DNA from: Echria macrotheca
Taxonomy: Eukaryota; Ascomycota; Sordariomycetes; Sordariales; Schizotheciaceae
Direction: 5' to 3'
Length of the DNA: 64,000 bases
Assembly (NCBI GenBank): GCA_030411725.1
Contig: MU839831.1
Coordinates: 186,001 to 250,000 of the forward strand
A program made the position numbers and the translations under genes. This document shows positions 24,016 through 33,484 of the stretch, in pieces. Below the pieces are notes generated by a model. It ran no database searches and was not told where the DNA came from. It was given only the letters and a program-made list of their open reading frames with translations. Position 1 is the stretch's first letter. Every line of letters begins with the position of its first letter.

Positions 24016-24635
24016 TCACTCCACGACGTCGACGACAACCTCTCCCTCTCCATCAGGCCACTCAAATCCTTCCCAGTATCGGTCGAGAATATCATTGGTC
24101 ATCTCAAACGCTGAATCCGCGTTGAGCGGACCCCGTTGTCGCTGCTCAATTCTGCTCCAGATAACATCTTTGCTCGCTGGCCGGAAGAAAACCAGAATCC
24201 ACCTACCGCCCATTTCTTCAACCAACTTTTTAAAGTTTTTACGGTCCTCCCTGCTGTACAGTGCTCGATCAACAACCACATCGCGTGCCTCTCCCAGCAG
24301 AGTTTTGAGATTACTCATATACTCGACATCTGCCTCTTCTTGGTACACAGAATAGAGTTCGGGTGGGTAGTCGACAGCGTAGAGCCCATGTTTGTCATAG
24401 ACAATGCAGTCTATCGAGAGTCGGGTGAAATTGGGATGTTTGGCCAGAATCGCCTTGGACAATGTTGACTTTCCGGACCCTGGGTCGCTTCCAGTCAGTG
24501 ATCCAGACTGCTTCACACATGGTGATGGATCATGTTCAGTGACATACCAGCAATTCCGCATGTCATCACTACCACGGGGCGCTGGTCCTCCGCTGTCCGA
24601 GCAAGAGGCAGCTGAAGCCGGTCCAAAACGTCCAT
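24016..24635 (-). CDS. P-loop kinase-like ATPase (AAA_33 type)
   Basis: Exons 24635-24548 and 24479-24016 give 183 aa. The 68-base intron (GTATGT...CACTGAC...CCCAG) falls inside the P-loop. Splicing in phase 1 creates the classic VVVMTCGIAGSGKSTLSKAI, whereas the unspliced frame only gives a degenerate loop. Downstream features fit small ATP-dependent kinases of this group: LSIDCIVYDKHG, a DVVVDRALYSREDR segment (Walker-B-like, with an arginine-rich lid) and VIWSRIEQRQRG. Such proteins phosphorylate small molecules, but the substrate is not predictable. Codon phase across the intron supports the start at 24635. It is transcribed away from the Dug1-type gene. Confidence 0.82.
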
Positions 24636-25291
24636 ACTCTAATGATAGAAGCCTGCAGATTCTGGTGATAGTTGACAAGAATACGGCTGTCAGAACCTGA
24701 CAGTCCGGTCACTTCTTTCTCGTTGAGTCATCCGAGCAATGAGTGCTTGGCCCGGAGATCTATGCTCCGGTTGTCGAGATCTCACACCAGGACTTGTATA
24801 TATTGGATTTACGTGTATCCATATGATCCATATATAAGCGTATACGACAGGAATAGCTGCTTGGTAGCTTTGTCTAATACGTCTTCAACTCCGGCAGAGG
24901 ATTGTTCAGTCGTGAGCTTACCCCTCGTTCGCGGAAATGCGGGGCAGTTTTCGAAGCTCGTGGATCCTCCCTGGAGGATTGTTAGAACAGTACCTAGTCT
25001 CAAGAACAACCCAGCTACGGCACAATCTCATAATCTCGATTCGAGTGATAAAATATCTACAATCTCGTATAATGAGAGTTAAATTCATTTGAAAGACTCG
25101 TCGTCATGAGAGTTTCCACTGGTTCCACGGTCAACTCCAGTGTGGCGGGCCCGTCCGAAGTGTGAGCCTAAGAATTACTCGGGTCGGGTCGCCTCTCGTT
25201 CGTGGCCCGAAGCGGAAGGCGGTGCTGGAGCTCTCTGCCTTCCGTCAATTCGGCACGCGCCCTTCTGCGTCACGTTCAAACATCCCGAACC
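24636..25291. promoter_or_regulatory. Divergent promoter region
   Basis: The interval lies between the starts of the P-loop kinase gene (-) and the dipeptidase gene (+). It holds a CCATATATAAG element near 24827-24838. No gene is recognised. Confidence 0.4.
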
Positions 25292-26950
25292 ATGCCCCGC
25301 ACTTTGCTTCGTCGACCTTCCTCATTGATCCCGCCGAGTAGCCCCTCCTGCTATCTGGCAAAAACATTATCAACTTATTCTGTCGCCGGTCTTTCCCATT
25401 CATCATCTAGCAGAAGAAAAGTAGCTCCTACGAAGAGCTTCGTACCCTCGCATTCCATCCCTCTATCCTGCCGATCGTACCTCACGGATTCGTTGCGCGC
25501 CCACCAAGCCCGAAAGACCAAGATGGCTCCCCAACTCGATGGCTACTTCAAGCAGGTTGACGCCTTCGCCGACAAGTTCATCGACCGTCTCCGCGAGGCC
25601 GTTGCCATTCCCTCCGTTTCCGCCGATGCCTCCCGCCGTCCCGACGTCGTCCGCATGGGCCACTACCTGGCCGACCAACTGAAGAAGCTGGGCGCAGAGG
25701 CCGAGCTCCGAGAGCTAGGCAAGCAGCCGGGAACCGATCTCGACCTTCCCCCGGTCGTGCTTGGCCGCTACGGCCGTGACAAGAACAAGCGCACCATTCT
25801 CGTCTACGGACACTACGACGTCCAGCCGGCCGAGAAAAGCGATGGGTGGGACACGGAGCCGTTCGAGCTAACGGTTCAGGAGGACGGCCGGCTCTGCGGA
25901 CGCGGATCGACCGACGACAAGGGTCCCGTGCTGGGATGGCTCAATGCTATTGAGGCCCATCAAGCTGCCGGCATTGACTTCCCTGTCAACCTGCTGATGT
26001 GCTTTGAGGGCATGGAGGAGAACGGATCCGAAGGCCTCGAGGAGCTCGTCATGGAGGAGGGGAAGAAGTTCTTTGCGGATGCCGACGCCGTCTGCATCAG
26101 CGACAACTACTGGCTCGGCACGGAGCGCCCCTGCCTTACATACGGTCTCCGCGGAGTAAACTATTACGCCATTGAAGTGTCAGGCCCCGGCCAGGATTTG
26201 CACAGCGGTGTCTTTGGTGGCCTTGCTCACGAGCCTATGACCGACCTTGTCCGCTTGATGAGCACTCTCGTCACTCCCAGCGGCGAGATTCTGATCAAGG
26301 GCATCGCCGAGCAGGTTGCCCCCGTCACAGCGGAAGAGGAGGGCCTCTACGACGGTATCGCCTTCACCATGGAGACGCTGCACGAGTCTCTCGGCAGCAA
26401 GACGACCATCTTCGAGGACAAGAAGAAGACGCTGATGGCCCGGTGGCGCATGCCGTCCCTGTCCCTACACGGCATCGAGGGTGCCTTCTACGCGCCCGGG
26501 GCCAAGACTGTGATCCCAGCCAAGGTTATCGGCAAGTTCTCGATCCGGACGGTGCCCAACATGGAGATCGAGAAGACGAATGAGCTGGTCATCAAGCATC
26601 TCGAGGATGCCTTCAAGACGCTCGGGTCCAAGAACACGATGAAGGCGTATCCGGTTCACTGCGGCAACTGGTGGGTCGCTAGCCCGAAGCACTGGAACTT
26701 TGAGGCTGCGGCCAAGGCGACAGAACGTGTCTGGGGTGAGCGCCCAGATTTCACCCGCGAGGGTGGCAGCATCCCCATCACGATCACCTTCCAGGAGGCC
26801 ACCGGCAAGAATGTCTTGCTCCTGCCGATGGGCAGCTCCACTGATGGCGCACATTCCATCAACGAGAAGCTCGACAAGAAGAACTACATCGAGGGCACCA
26901 AGCTGTTGGGTGCATATCTCCACTATGTTGCGGAAGAGCCCATGAACTGA
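25292..26950 (+). CDS. Cys-Gly metallodipeptidase, Dug1-like (M20)
   Basis: The single exon encodes 552 aa from ATG 25292 (context GAACCATGC), or 475 aa from ATG 25523 (AAGATGGC), which matches the usual family length. M20 metallopeptidase landmarks are all present: YGHYDVQPA and GRGSTDDKGP (metal-binding His and Asp), EGMEENGSEG (catalytic and bridging Glu), ISDNYWLG, DLHSGVFGG, and a C-terminal PMGSSTDGAHS with a metal His. Yeast Dug1 cleaves Cys-Gly in glutathione breakdown and in other dipeptide turnover. The 77-residue N-terminal extension is Arg/Ser-rich with almost no acidic residues, resembling a mitochondrial presequence. Two isoforms from two starts are therefore possible. The enzyme call is firm and the targeting is inference. 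Confidence 0.93.
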   Translation: MPRTLLRRPSSLIPPSSPSCYLAKTLSTYSVAGLSHSSSSRRKVAPTKSFVPSHSIPLSCRSYLTDSLRAHQARKTKMAPQLDGYFKQVDAFADKFIDRLREAVAIPSVSADASRRPDVVRMGHYLADQLKKLGAEAELRELGKQPGTDLDLPPVVLGRYGRDKNKRTILVYGHYDVQPAEKSDGWDTEPFELTVQEDGRLCGRGSTDDKGPVLGWLNAIEAHQAAGIDFPVNLLMCFEGMEENGSEGLEELVMEEGKKFFADADAVCISDNYWLGTERPCLTYGLRGVNYYAIEVSGPGQDLHSGVFGGLAHEPMTDLVRLMSTLVTPSGEILIKGIAEQVAPVTAEEEGLYDGIAFTMETLHESLGSKTTIFEDKKKTLMARWRMPSLSLHGIEGAFYAPGAKTVIPAKVIGKFSIRTVPNMEIEKTNELVIKHLEDAFKTLGSKNTMKAYPVHCGNWWVASPKHWNFEAAAKATERVWGERPDFTREGGSIPITITFQEATGKNVLLLPMGSSTDGAHSINEKLDKKNYIEGTKLLGAYLHYVAEEPMN

Positions 26951-27466
26951 GGATATCGCAATTTGAGGAGCTAATCATGAACTTTGGGCGACGCTCGGAA
27001 ACCACTTCATGTATGCTGTGTAATCCTAAAAGAGCAGCAAGCATCCGATTAAGACTGTCTAATAGAAAGCAACCTGAAAGCTATGCGATGGCCCGCCGTA
27101 TGCAAAAACCCAAGATGCGCGTGTTCTGTCCTTCTGTACGCTGCTCCACAATGACGGGGTATATATCTCATCGTTACCAAACCAGCAAATCCAACCAAAA
27201 CCCCAATGTGACCCGTATTACCTTGTCCACCATGTTCCGTGATAAGAAAGAGAGGGTATTGTTTGACTTGGTGAAACCAACGAGGGAAAGGGAAAAGGAG
27301 AGTGAAACATCGAAAACAATTACGCCCCGGCAGTGGGTAGACATGTGCTAAAGTGCTAAACGCCAAATATATCCCACAACGCAAAACAGAGGGCAAAGCG
27401 AACCACGGGCCGAGTAGCAGGTGGAACATCGAGCACGGACAGAAGTCGTCATCTGTCTGGGATCGT
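26951..27466. other. Convergent intergenic region
   Basis: This 0.5 kb lies between the 3' ends of the dipeptidase gene (+) and the Yippee gene (-). No gene is seen. Confidence 0.5.
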
Positions 27467-28474
27467 TCACGCGGCCGCATGGCTCCGCTGCATGTTGGCG
27501 ACCTTGCTTCTTCGCCGTTGAGCCACCTCCTTGGGATTCCATACGCCGGCAAAGATGTCTTCACACTCATCCTCGTCGTCCGAGTCAAACACAATCACAT
27601 CACCATCCACTTGAAGGTCGCTCTCCTCGGATACTCGAGAGGAAGGAGGACTGCTGTCGCTGCCGCTGCTGTATGCGCTGGTGTCGGAGCTTATTCGGGC
27701 GCTGTTGGGCCGTGGAGGATGGTAGGCACTCGTCCAGCTCGGAGACACAGGGTCGAAATCCTCCCAGCTGTGGTACGGCACGACGCGGTGCGTCTCGAGG
27801 ATGAACTTGCCAATCTTGTATTTCTGCCCCTGGTCGTGGGCATCGATGTATTTCCACCCGAGCTTGGTCCCGCAGATGGCACACCAGATGTCGGCGACAA
27901 CGTGGTGCCCCGTGGCCAGCTGACGGTTCTCGGAACAGCCAACGCGGATGTTGATCAGGTCAGCCTCGGTGCTCCCGGGCGTGATGTTATCGTTAACGGG
28001 CGAGCCGGGACAGCCGGGTGTGTACTGCGTTCTGGGCGGCGCTACCAGAACGGCGCGGCCGTGGCGGCCGGAAAAGCCCCTGCTTAATATCTGAGAGACG
28101 AAGGCTACATCGACGGAGCAGGTACGACAGCGGAGAGTCTCGGGATTCGAACGGGTCACCCGGGGACCCGGGGACGAGCGAGTATCCGGTCTGAACTCTT
28201 CGGGGAAGCTTGTGTTCTCGGCGAGGGGCGATCGCAGACTCCTTGGGCCCTCGGAGGAATCGCTGTCCGAAGGTGATTCGGGAGAACTGGATAACGACGG
28301 TAGGAAGCTCTCGTCGGGCGTAGTGTCTTCGGTAGATATCCGAGGCGGCGTCTCTGGCCGTTTACGTGTGAACGGGAGTCTCAGGCTCGGAAGAAGGTAA
28401 AGTGGATAAGTTGGAGGGTCACCCGGGCCGGCCGGGGGGACCGGCCGGGCGAAGAGTGTTAGCTCGCCGAACAT
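27467..28474 (-). CDS. Yippee-domain zinc-binding protein
   Basis: The single exon encodes 335 aa. A Pro/Ser-rich N-terminus precedes the Yippee fold (about residues 112-225): LRCRTCSVDVAF supplies the first CxxC pair, TGHHVVADIWC and CAICGTKLGWKYI the second, and a QKYKIGKFILE strand completes the domain. The Yippee fold is a small zinc-bound beta structure found in cereblon, Mis18 and MSRB-like proteins. The fungal copies have no settled role. The C-terminal third is acidic and serine-rich (DSDDEDECED) and ends basic. Start 28474 has the context AAACATGT. Nothing nearby indicates a pathway. Confidence 0.85.
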   Translation of the reverse strand: MFGELTLFARPVPPAGPGDPPTYPLYLLPSLRLPFTRKRPETPPRISTEDTTPDESFLPSLSSSPESPSDSDSSEGPRSLRSPLAENTSFPEEFRPDTRSSPGPRVTRSNPETLRCRTCSVDVAFVSQILSRGFSGRHGRAVLVAPPRTQYTPGCPGSPVNDNITPGSTEADLINIRVGCSENRQLATGHHVVADIWCAICGTKLGWKYIDAHDQGQKYKIGKFILETHRVVPYHSWEDFDPVSPSWTSAYHPPRPNSARISSDTSAYSSGSDSSPPSSRVSEESDLQVDGDVIVFDSDDEDECEDIFAGVWNPKEVAQRRRSKVANMQRSHAAA

Positions 28475-30080
28475 GTTTATTGCTGTGCCGGCGCGGCCAC
28501 CGGGGGAGGGAGGGTATCAAGGAGTACGGAGGATATGAACGAAGTAGGAGACAAGGGTCTCAAAAGTCAAGAATGGAGCAGATCTATGGGTACAGACTCC
28601 TCTCGGGAGCTTCGGAGCGGGAAGCGGGATCGCGTTGAATCGACGGGACGTTACTCATACCCGTGTCGCAACTGAGTGGTTGAACCCCGCCAAACCGTCG
28701 AACCGCTGGCGACGACAAGGCGGATGCAGGGAAGAGGGTCTGAGACTAACTAACGCCGCAGCAAGCGACGGCTGCTGCGGAACAAACATCTACAAAAAGG
28801 ATCAAGAACATGGCGGTCAGCCAAGCACTCAAGAAAAAGGGTGTTTGACCCTTGGGCCGTGTCATGGGAGCAGGTGATGCTCCCCGCCATCGCCCTATCG
28901 GCGGCCATGTCGCCTTATCGATAACGTGTCTTGTGCATCTGGTGCGGGGCCATCCTTGCACTAGCTGGCCCACTGCCGGAGCAGGCGACGGCCCCGCGGG
29001 AGTTCAGCAGCGGGGTAGTCACAGCCGTACGGCTGCAGCCCAACTCGACACAGTGCTCTATATATGTAAACCGCAGCCTGAGCGACCGAAATACATTCAA
29101 AAGAACGTAATCAAGCATTACAGACTACCTACTCTCAGCCCATGGGGGCAAGACTGCAAGTACTGGCAGAACGCGTTTTGCAGCCCGCACAGCAGAGTTG
29201 GAAAACCCCCGAACACCGGAGCGGTCGGGGCTCACTCAGTGCTGCGTTGGACAAACCCGGGCGTTTTCTCCGCTGTTCTGGACTGGCACACGAAAAAGGG
29301 TCCAAGCCTTGATTCGCCATTGCCTCCCGTGTCACACTGCCTGAAGTCCAACTGCTGAGGCCAGAACCTAGCCGGCACAGTAAATTGCCTGATCGGCAAA
29401 TTCATTAACGTTATCTGCCTGCCGCGGAGAACCGAAAGCGTTGTGTCCATGAGCACCGTCGTGGAAGCCCGAAGGGTCCACCCGATGGTTGCCCAGACGC
29501 AGCGAACTCTTGGGATTGCATCTGAGCTTGAGTCCCGAAAACAATATTCTTCGGTCATGGTGGTTCCAGGGACTTCTGCCAAGTCCGTCCCCGGATGCTG
29601 GGTGCCGGGAATGATTCTCGCATGTAATCATCGCTGGAAAGGCCGGCGTTTGGTTGGCCGAAGCCTTGGCCTGACGCATTCATCGCAAGAAATTCGAACA
29701 AAGCGGCGGCCCACGTGACGCACCCCCACCCCACCTGTGCGCCACTGGAGAGCCCCACAGGATGACCCTTTTTCCTTCGATCTCTGCCAATTTAAACCTC
29801 ACCGCTCAACTCAACCTGCAATCCCTACCTACCTTGATCCAGGAACTTGCGTCAATTCATTCAGATCTCTACAACAACATCGCCTTCCTAACCCGCCGAG
29901 CCCAAACTCACGCACATATTCCAACCTCTCAATCAGTGCCTCAGCGCTGCAAATCGGCCATCATTCTCGCTTTCAACCGCTTTCGCCCAACTTTGCCGAC
30001 GGCCAGAGCCCGAACCCCAATCACCTCAACCCGCCAATTCTCCCAAGCAGAGCCAGCCACCGTGGCACCCACCAGCAGCA
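28475..30080. other. Intergenic and antizyme 5' region
   Basis: No gene is recognised between the Yippee gene (-) and antizyme (+). A 114-codon ORF at 29762-30106 overlaps the antizyme ATG in another frame. If transcribed it would be an overlapping upstream ORF that could lower antizyme initiation, but the transcript start is unknown. The antizyme second frame is also open upstream to 29737 without an ATG and is probably not coding there. Confidence 0.4.
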
Positions 30081-31069
30081 ATGGCGCCCACGAAACCCGT
30101 CGATAATAATCACAGTAGTAATCACTATGGCGAGGACGTTGCCCGCAAGGCCAATATCCTCGCCAGCTGCTACCTCGTCGACTCGTCGGCCGCCTCGCTC
30201 AAGGGGCTCCACTACTGCACTACCGGCGTCACAGGGGCCGAGTGGTATTCCTGAGGTCCCTTCGACGGGACTACCATCGCCTCCATCAAGTCCCCCCCTC
30301 GCGGCCATCACGCCGACCAACCAGCTCGCGTTGACTCCAAAGGCGAAGAAGTCATCAACTACGCGCGGCAACGGTCGGGTCCACAACCGGCGAGGGGGGG
30401 CAGCACTGCGGATCAGGGAAGAATGTGAGAGGTTCTTTTGCGAGACGCTGCGGGCCATGTTTCTGGGTGAGAGGAACTCGGCTCCGCAGCACTCGGTCCT
30501 GACGGGTGTGTTTTACAACGACTACGGCAATCCAGTCTCGGACGCAGCATCGGCCCTGCGATCCGGCGGATCTCTGCCACCAACGCCGCCGGATGACTAC
30601 CCTATCGGGAACTCGTCCTACATGGCGAGCCAGTGCGTCGGCCATAAACAAGTCGGCAGCATCGGTGCCTGGCTGGAGATCTGGGACTACGCCGGCGGAT
30701 CCAGCTTCCGCGCTTTCTTGGCGGAAGACGCCGCCGGCGAGGACAAGACTCTGTTTGTTTTCTTCGACGCCCATGTTTTGGGACGTGATCTCAAGCAAGC
30801 GTATGTATCTCCTGATTTCTTGTCTCCCGCCCAAATTGGACGCGAACTAACATCTTACTAGCTTGGTCGCTCTGATTGAGCTTGCGGAAGGCCCTCTTGA
30901 TTGCAATCACATGGTTATCTGTATTGATCGGTCGATACCCGGAGATGATTCCAAGGCGTTAACCAGGGGGCTCCAATGGGCGGGATTTTCGCTTACCACG
31001 TTGGACTTTTGGGCGTCGGATTTCGACGTCATCAGCAACCGGTGGATCTTCATGGGCATGGAACTCTAG
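30081..31069 (+). CDS. Ornithine decarboxylase antizyme (+1 frameshift)
   Basis: ORF1 runs 30081-30251 and ends in TCC followed by TGA (30252-30254). Reading continues in the +1 frame from 30253 to 30800; then a 61-base intron (GTATGT...GAACTAAC...ACTAG) and exon 30862-31069 complete 308 aa. The C-terminal half carries antizyme-type sequence: VGSIGAWLEIWDYAGG, TLFVFFDAHVL, LVALIELAEGPLDC, then MVICIDRSIPGDD and LTRGLQWAGFSL. Antizyme binds ornithine decarboxylase, sends it to the proteasome without ubiquitin and limits polyamine uptake. Polyamines promote the frameshift in all characterised antizymes, giving feedback. TCC-TGA is the same shift codon pair as in animal and fission yeast antizymes. 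A model ignoring recoding would start at a wrong site in the second frame. Confidence 0.93.
30249..30254 (+). promoter_or_regulatory. +1 ribosomal frameshift site TCC-TGA
   Basis: TCC in frame 0 precedes the ORF1 stop TGA. Skipping the T at 30252 joins ORF1 to the only downstream frame with antizyme homology. Shift-prone TCC-TGA is established for antizymes; its use here is inferred from the two-frame architecture. Confidence 0.9.
30255..30272 (+). promoter_or_regulatory. Hairpin immediately 3' of the shift site
   Basis: GGTCCC (30255-30260) pairs over six positions with GGGACT (30267-30272) around a TTCGAC loop, with one G-U pair. The stem starts right after the TGA, so it would lie in the ribosome entry channel. 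Any stimulatory role is inference. Confidence 0.45.
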
Positions 31070-31323
31070 GCTTTACTTCTCTTTCATCTTTGGCTCGGGT
31101 CATTCGTTTCATTGGGGCATTAGGGTGTTCCTCTTCGAGACGACACAGATTTCTTATGGGTGTATTACGACGGGACCGACATACCGGCTCGTCAGGATGG
31201 ACTACTGGCTTTAACTGCGGCAAGTTACACCACATCAAGTTGCTTCAGAAATGAATTTTACTTTCCACGCCAACCGCGCGATTGTCCTCGCAAGTGCTAA
31301 GTCTCGATTGGGTATCAGTGACC

Positions 31324-33049
31324 TTAAAGATCTCCCTCGAACTGTCTAACCACTAACCCCTTCTCTGTAAGGTAGTCCTTCACCTGCTGCACGGTATACT
31401 CGCCCCGGTGAAACATGCCAGCTCCCAAAGCAGCGTCCGTTGTCGTCTCCTCAAAAACCTCCTGGAAATGGCCAGGGTTACCGGCGCCGCTGCTAGCGAT
31501 GACGGGTATCTTGATGGCCTCCTTGACCTGCGTGATCAACTCGAGGTCAAACCCGCTGTTGGTCCCATCCTTATCGATGCAGTTGAGGAGGATCTCTCCA
31601 GCACCCATGGCCTCGACTGCTTGTGTAAGTTCCACGACATCCAGGTCTCTTGTTTCCCGCCCTCCCTTGATCGTACACGCGTACCAGCAATACTCCTCAC
31701 CCTTGGGCCCGAGGAACTTGGTCTTCACCGTCGCGTGGCGCGTGGCGTCCAGCTTGGGTACATACACTCGCTTCGGATCCACGCTAACGACCACGGCTTG
31801 GTTGCCGTAGGCTTTGCTGATCTGCTCAATAGCGGTATTGCCATAAAGCGTTTTCCCTGCGGCGTAATACTCCTCTGCTGCCAGCACGGCATCGCTGCCG
31901 ATCGATACCTTGTCCGCTCCGCTCTTGAAATACATGGTGGCGATCTCCAGCGCGGATACCTTGGTGCCGTCCACATCCACCGTGTCCCGAATACCACCGC
32001 CAACCGTCAGAGGAACGAAGACCGTCTCGGATGTTCTCCTTAGGATCTCCAGCATGGGCAAGTCGGCGATCGGGCAGTCGCGGAATGATGTGATGTTGAG
32101 AAAGGTAACTTCGTCAGCCCCTTGCTCGTAGTATTTTCGCGCCATGTCAACTGGCTTTCCAAGATTTCGCACCGACCGATCCGCCGACTTCTCTCGAACG
32201 TCATACTGATCGCCCTTGGTCACAACCAAGTCGCCCTGGTCATTGGCCCTCACATCGAGACATGCGATAACCCTTCGAGTTAGCCCCTCTGCGGCGACGA
32301 GCTCCGCCGCACCCCCGTGGGCCTCTTGGGGGGGATTAGACGCCAATGCTGCGGCTCCAGACCCGTCTAGGAAAGACCTGAGGACTCGGAGGCCGGCGAC
32401 GCCGCTCTTCTCGGGGTGGAATTGTGTGGCAAGTATATTCCCCTTTGCGATCGCACCAACAAACGTCTCTCCCCCGTATGTCGCCGTCGCAACAGCCCAT
32501 CCGAGACTTTCGAGGTCTCCTCGCTTATATGGGTACTTGTAGGAGTGGACATAATAGTATTTGGAACTCGGTCGGAGGCCGTAGAGCGTGGGGTTCGTTG
32601 GACAGGACGCATTGTTCCACCCTATATGGGGGACAGACTTGGTCGAGTCATCGAATCGATCGAGCGAGCCGGAGATGAGGCCGAGGCCTGAACAGTCGGG
32701 ATCTTCGGCAGAGCTTGAAAACACAGCTTGCAACCCAACGCAAATTCCCATAAACGGCTTTCCTGCGTCTATGTGGGCGCGAACGGCGGGAAGGAAGCCG
32801 GCGGAAGCGAGTTGTGACAGGCAGTGTCCGAAGTGGCCGACGCCGGGGAGAATAAGTTTCTACGAAGCCTCTGGTTAGGTATACCATTGTCCGAGGATAG
32901 AACATCTAGAGTAGAATATAGCGCACCTCAGCATTCACAACCTCCTCCGGGGACCGGATCCATTCGACCTCGTACCCGACCTTTTCGATGGCGTTGACTA
33001 GACTGCGGACGTTGCCCGCGACGTAGTCGAGGAGGTGGACTTTTGGCAT
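31324..33049 (-). CDS. his7: Imidazole glycerol phosphate synthase (HisH-HisF fusion)
   Basis: Exons 33049-32927 and 32859-31324 encode 552 aa, the length of yeast His7. The 67-base intron is GTGCGC...GTAG, phase 0, joining NAE to KLILPGVGHFG. The N-terminal class-I glutamine amidotransferase domain (1-230) has the catalytic-cysteine motif MGICVGLQ and an FHPEKSG histidine/glutamate motif. The C-terminal HisF (beta/alpha)8 barrel (about 245-552) has the DVRANDQGDLV start strand with the catalytic Asp, EVTFLNITSFR, PLTVGGGIRD, and an LLNCIDKDGTNSG strand carrying the second acid. It converts PRFAR plus glutamine to IGP and AICAR, the fifth step of histidine synthesis. A TGACTCA element lies 85 bases upstream of the ATG. 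Confidence 0.97.
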
Positions 33050-33133
33050 CGTGAATGCTTCACTGGGTAACTGGTCTATAGCAACTCATACAGTGACAGC
33101 AGCAGGGACTCGGAGTGATAATGCCGGGAGGTG

Positions 33134-33140
33134 TGACTCA
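33134..33140 (-). promoter_or_regulatory. Gcn4/CPC1 site upstream of his7
   Basis: TGACTCA, the exact consensus of the bZIP amino-acid-starvation regulator (Gcn4, CPC-1, CpcA), starts 85 bases before the his7 ATG. Histidine genes are classic targets of general amino-acid control in fungi. Binding here is inferred. The site also lies upstream of the divergent TFIIIC-like gene. Confidence 0.7.
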
Positions 33141-33484
33141 AGCTCCGAGCACATAAAAATCTCGAGAGTCGCGAATGGCGGGGCACTCCCGAGCGATCGG
33201 AGACCCCGCCATCACAAGCCGCAGCGCAAGGCCCACAGCGGGGCTATTTCAGGGACTTCGCCGCTACTGGCCGCTAATAATTCAACGGACTGCAACCTGA
33301 AGCTTTTCTGATCCAAGCATATAAAGCTCCTGCCGCTACGCGTCGGGTTCTATCTACGGGTATTCAACTGATCCCCTTCCAATCTTAGTTCCATTATTTG
33401 CCTGACAGGATTGTCTCCGACTTGGATTTCCTCCCGACAAGCTCTCCCCATCGGGCAGAGGGTTTCGACATCCACGCCAGCGAC

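Noticed and set aside
27353..28087. 244-codon ORF antisense to the Yippee gene
   Set aside because: It overlaps the zinc-binding core encoded on the minus strand and has no motif of its own.
29737..30252. Upstream extension of the antizyme second frame
   Set aside because: The frame is open but has no ATG near its start and no homology. ORF1 plus recoding at TCC-TGA explains the gene.
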